A DNA stretch of 12,174 nt, from the NCBI GenBank assembly GCA_026985785.1, contig JALSPT010000111.1, positions 1 to 12,174 on the forward strand, read 5' to 3'. Shown here in pieces: positions 12,037 to 12,174 of the stretch (position 1 is the first letter of the stretch; the number at the start of each line of letters is the position of its first letter). A model generated the notes under the pieces. That model saw only the letters and a list, made by a program, of their open reading frames with translations, was not told the DNA's origin and did no database searches. Origin of the DNA: Anaerolineales bacterium. Its GTDB lineage: Bacteria > Chloroflexota > Anaerolineae > Anaerolineales > DRMV01. Both the position numbers and the translations under genes were made by a program.

Positions 12037-12174
12037 CACGCTTCCAACATTTCCAGCAGCGCTTCCCATTCTTCAGGCTTCATCGTGACCGTATGCTCCT
12101 CGGCAGGGAACCGCCGCGCCCGGACGTCCGCGTTGTAAGCCGCCAACGCCTCGCCAATGACCTCGTGGAGCCGC
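12036..12174 (-). CDS. panB: 3-methyl-2-oxobutanoate hydroxymethyltransferase, C-terminal fragment
   Basis: The last 45 codons of a gene entering from beyond the right edge. The visible end includes RRFPAEEHTVTMKPEEWEAL and closes LEMLEA-stop. The phrase R-x-F-P-A-E-E-H followed by a short tail is typical of the PanB C-terminus. PanB makes 2-dehydropantoate from 2-oxoisovalerate and 5,10-methylene-tetrahydrofolate. The position directly upstream of panE, with a TGATG stop/start overlap, strongly supports the call even though the catalytic part is outside the window. In-frame reading is uninterrupted to the edge. Confidence 0.88.
   Translation of the reverse strand, partial: RLHEVIGEALAAYNADVRARRFPAEEHTVTMKPEEWEALLEMLEA

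Noticed and set aside
1..12174. CRISPR array, tRNA, rRNA, transposase or attachment site
   Set aside because: On reading both strands I found no spaced direct repeats, no tRNA-like cloverleaf, no rRNA segments, no transposase or integrase motifs, and no flanking direct repeats around the inserted gene.

Overview
The window looks like chromosome of a GC-rich member of the Chloroflexota, most likely the class Anaerolineae. The clues are the proline/threonine/serine-rich linkers (runs of TP and SP) in two exported proteins, a C-terminal domain in the 1762-2481 gene that I associate with Anaerolineae hypothetical proteins, and the overall gene style. The taxonomic call is inference. I see no rRNA, tRNA, CRISPR array, insertion sequence or phage gene. 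Most of the window is compact housekeeping sequence, with twelve complete or partial genes of recognisable family and two whose role is unclear.

Left part (+ strand, 2-2481): the 3' end of a GT2 glycosyltransferase, a lipoprotein of the SurA/PrsA parvulin type overlapping it by 8 bases, and a single-pass membrane protein with a long Pro/Thr linker and a small extracytoplasmic domain. The block ends in a strong intrinsic terminator (2503-2534). On the minus strand, convergent with it, lies a two-gene unit (4230 down to 2552): a membrane protein with a bacterial PH-like domain, translationally coupled (ATGA) to a DUF92/VTE6-type integral membrane protein. This unit is divergent from ilvE (4347-5270, +). 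The shared 116-base gap carries two perfect TATAAT boxes, one per strand, so close that the promoters must overlap. ilvE ends in its own intrinsic terminator (5291-5318).

Right part (minus strand, 12174 down to 5328): a coenzyme A/folate cluster. In transcription order it holds the C-terminus of panB (cut by the window edge), panE, then, after an interruption, panC, coaX, a SAM methyltransferase, folK and an ABC-F ATPase. PanB, PanE, PanC and CoaX together turn 2-oxoisovalerate plus beta-alanine into 4'-phosphopantothenate. PanB uses methylene-tetrahydrofolate and FolK makes the folate precursor. IlvE interconverts 2-oxoisovalerate and valine, so the nearby genes meet at one metabolite. panD and the later coa genes are not in the window.

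The most unusual feature is the interruption. Between panE and panC, on the opposite strand, sits a 262-residue protein (10275-11063) with a coiled coil built from 42-base tandem repeats and a C-terminal domain resembling the PD-(D/E)XK nuclease fold. It has its own extended -10 promoter and a Shine-Dalgarno site that can pair into a hairpin. It splits what would otherwise be one pan operon and converges on panE with only 22 bases and no visible terminator between. I did not find a convincing new multi-gene system. This gene, the PH/DUF92 pair and the 1762-2481 membrane protein are the best candidates for uncharacterised biology.
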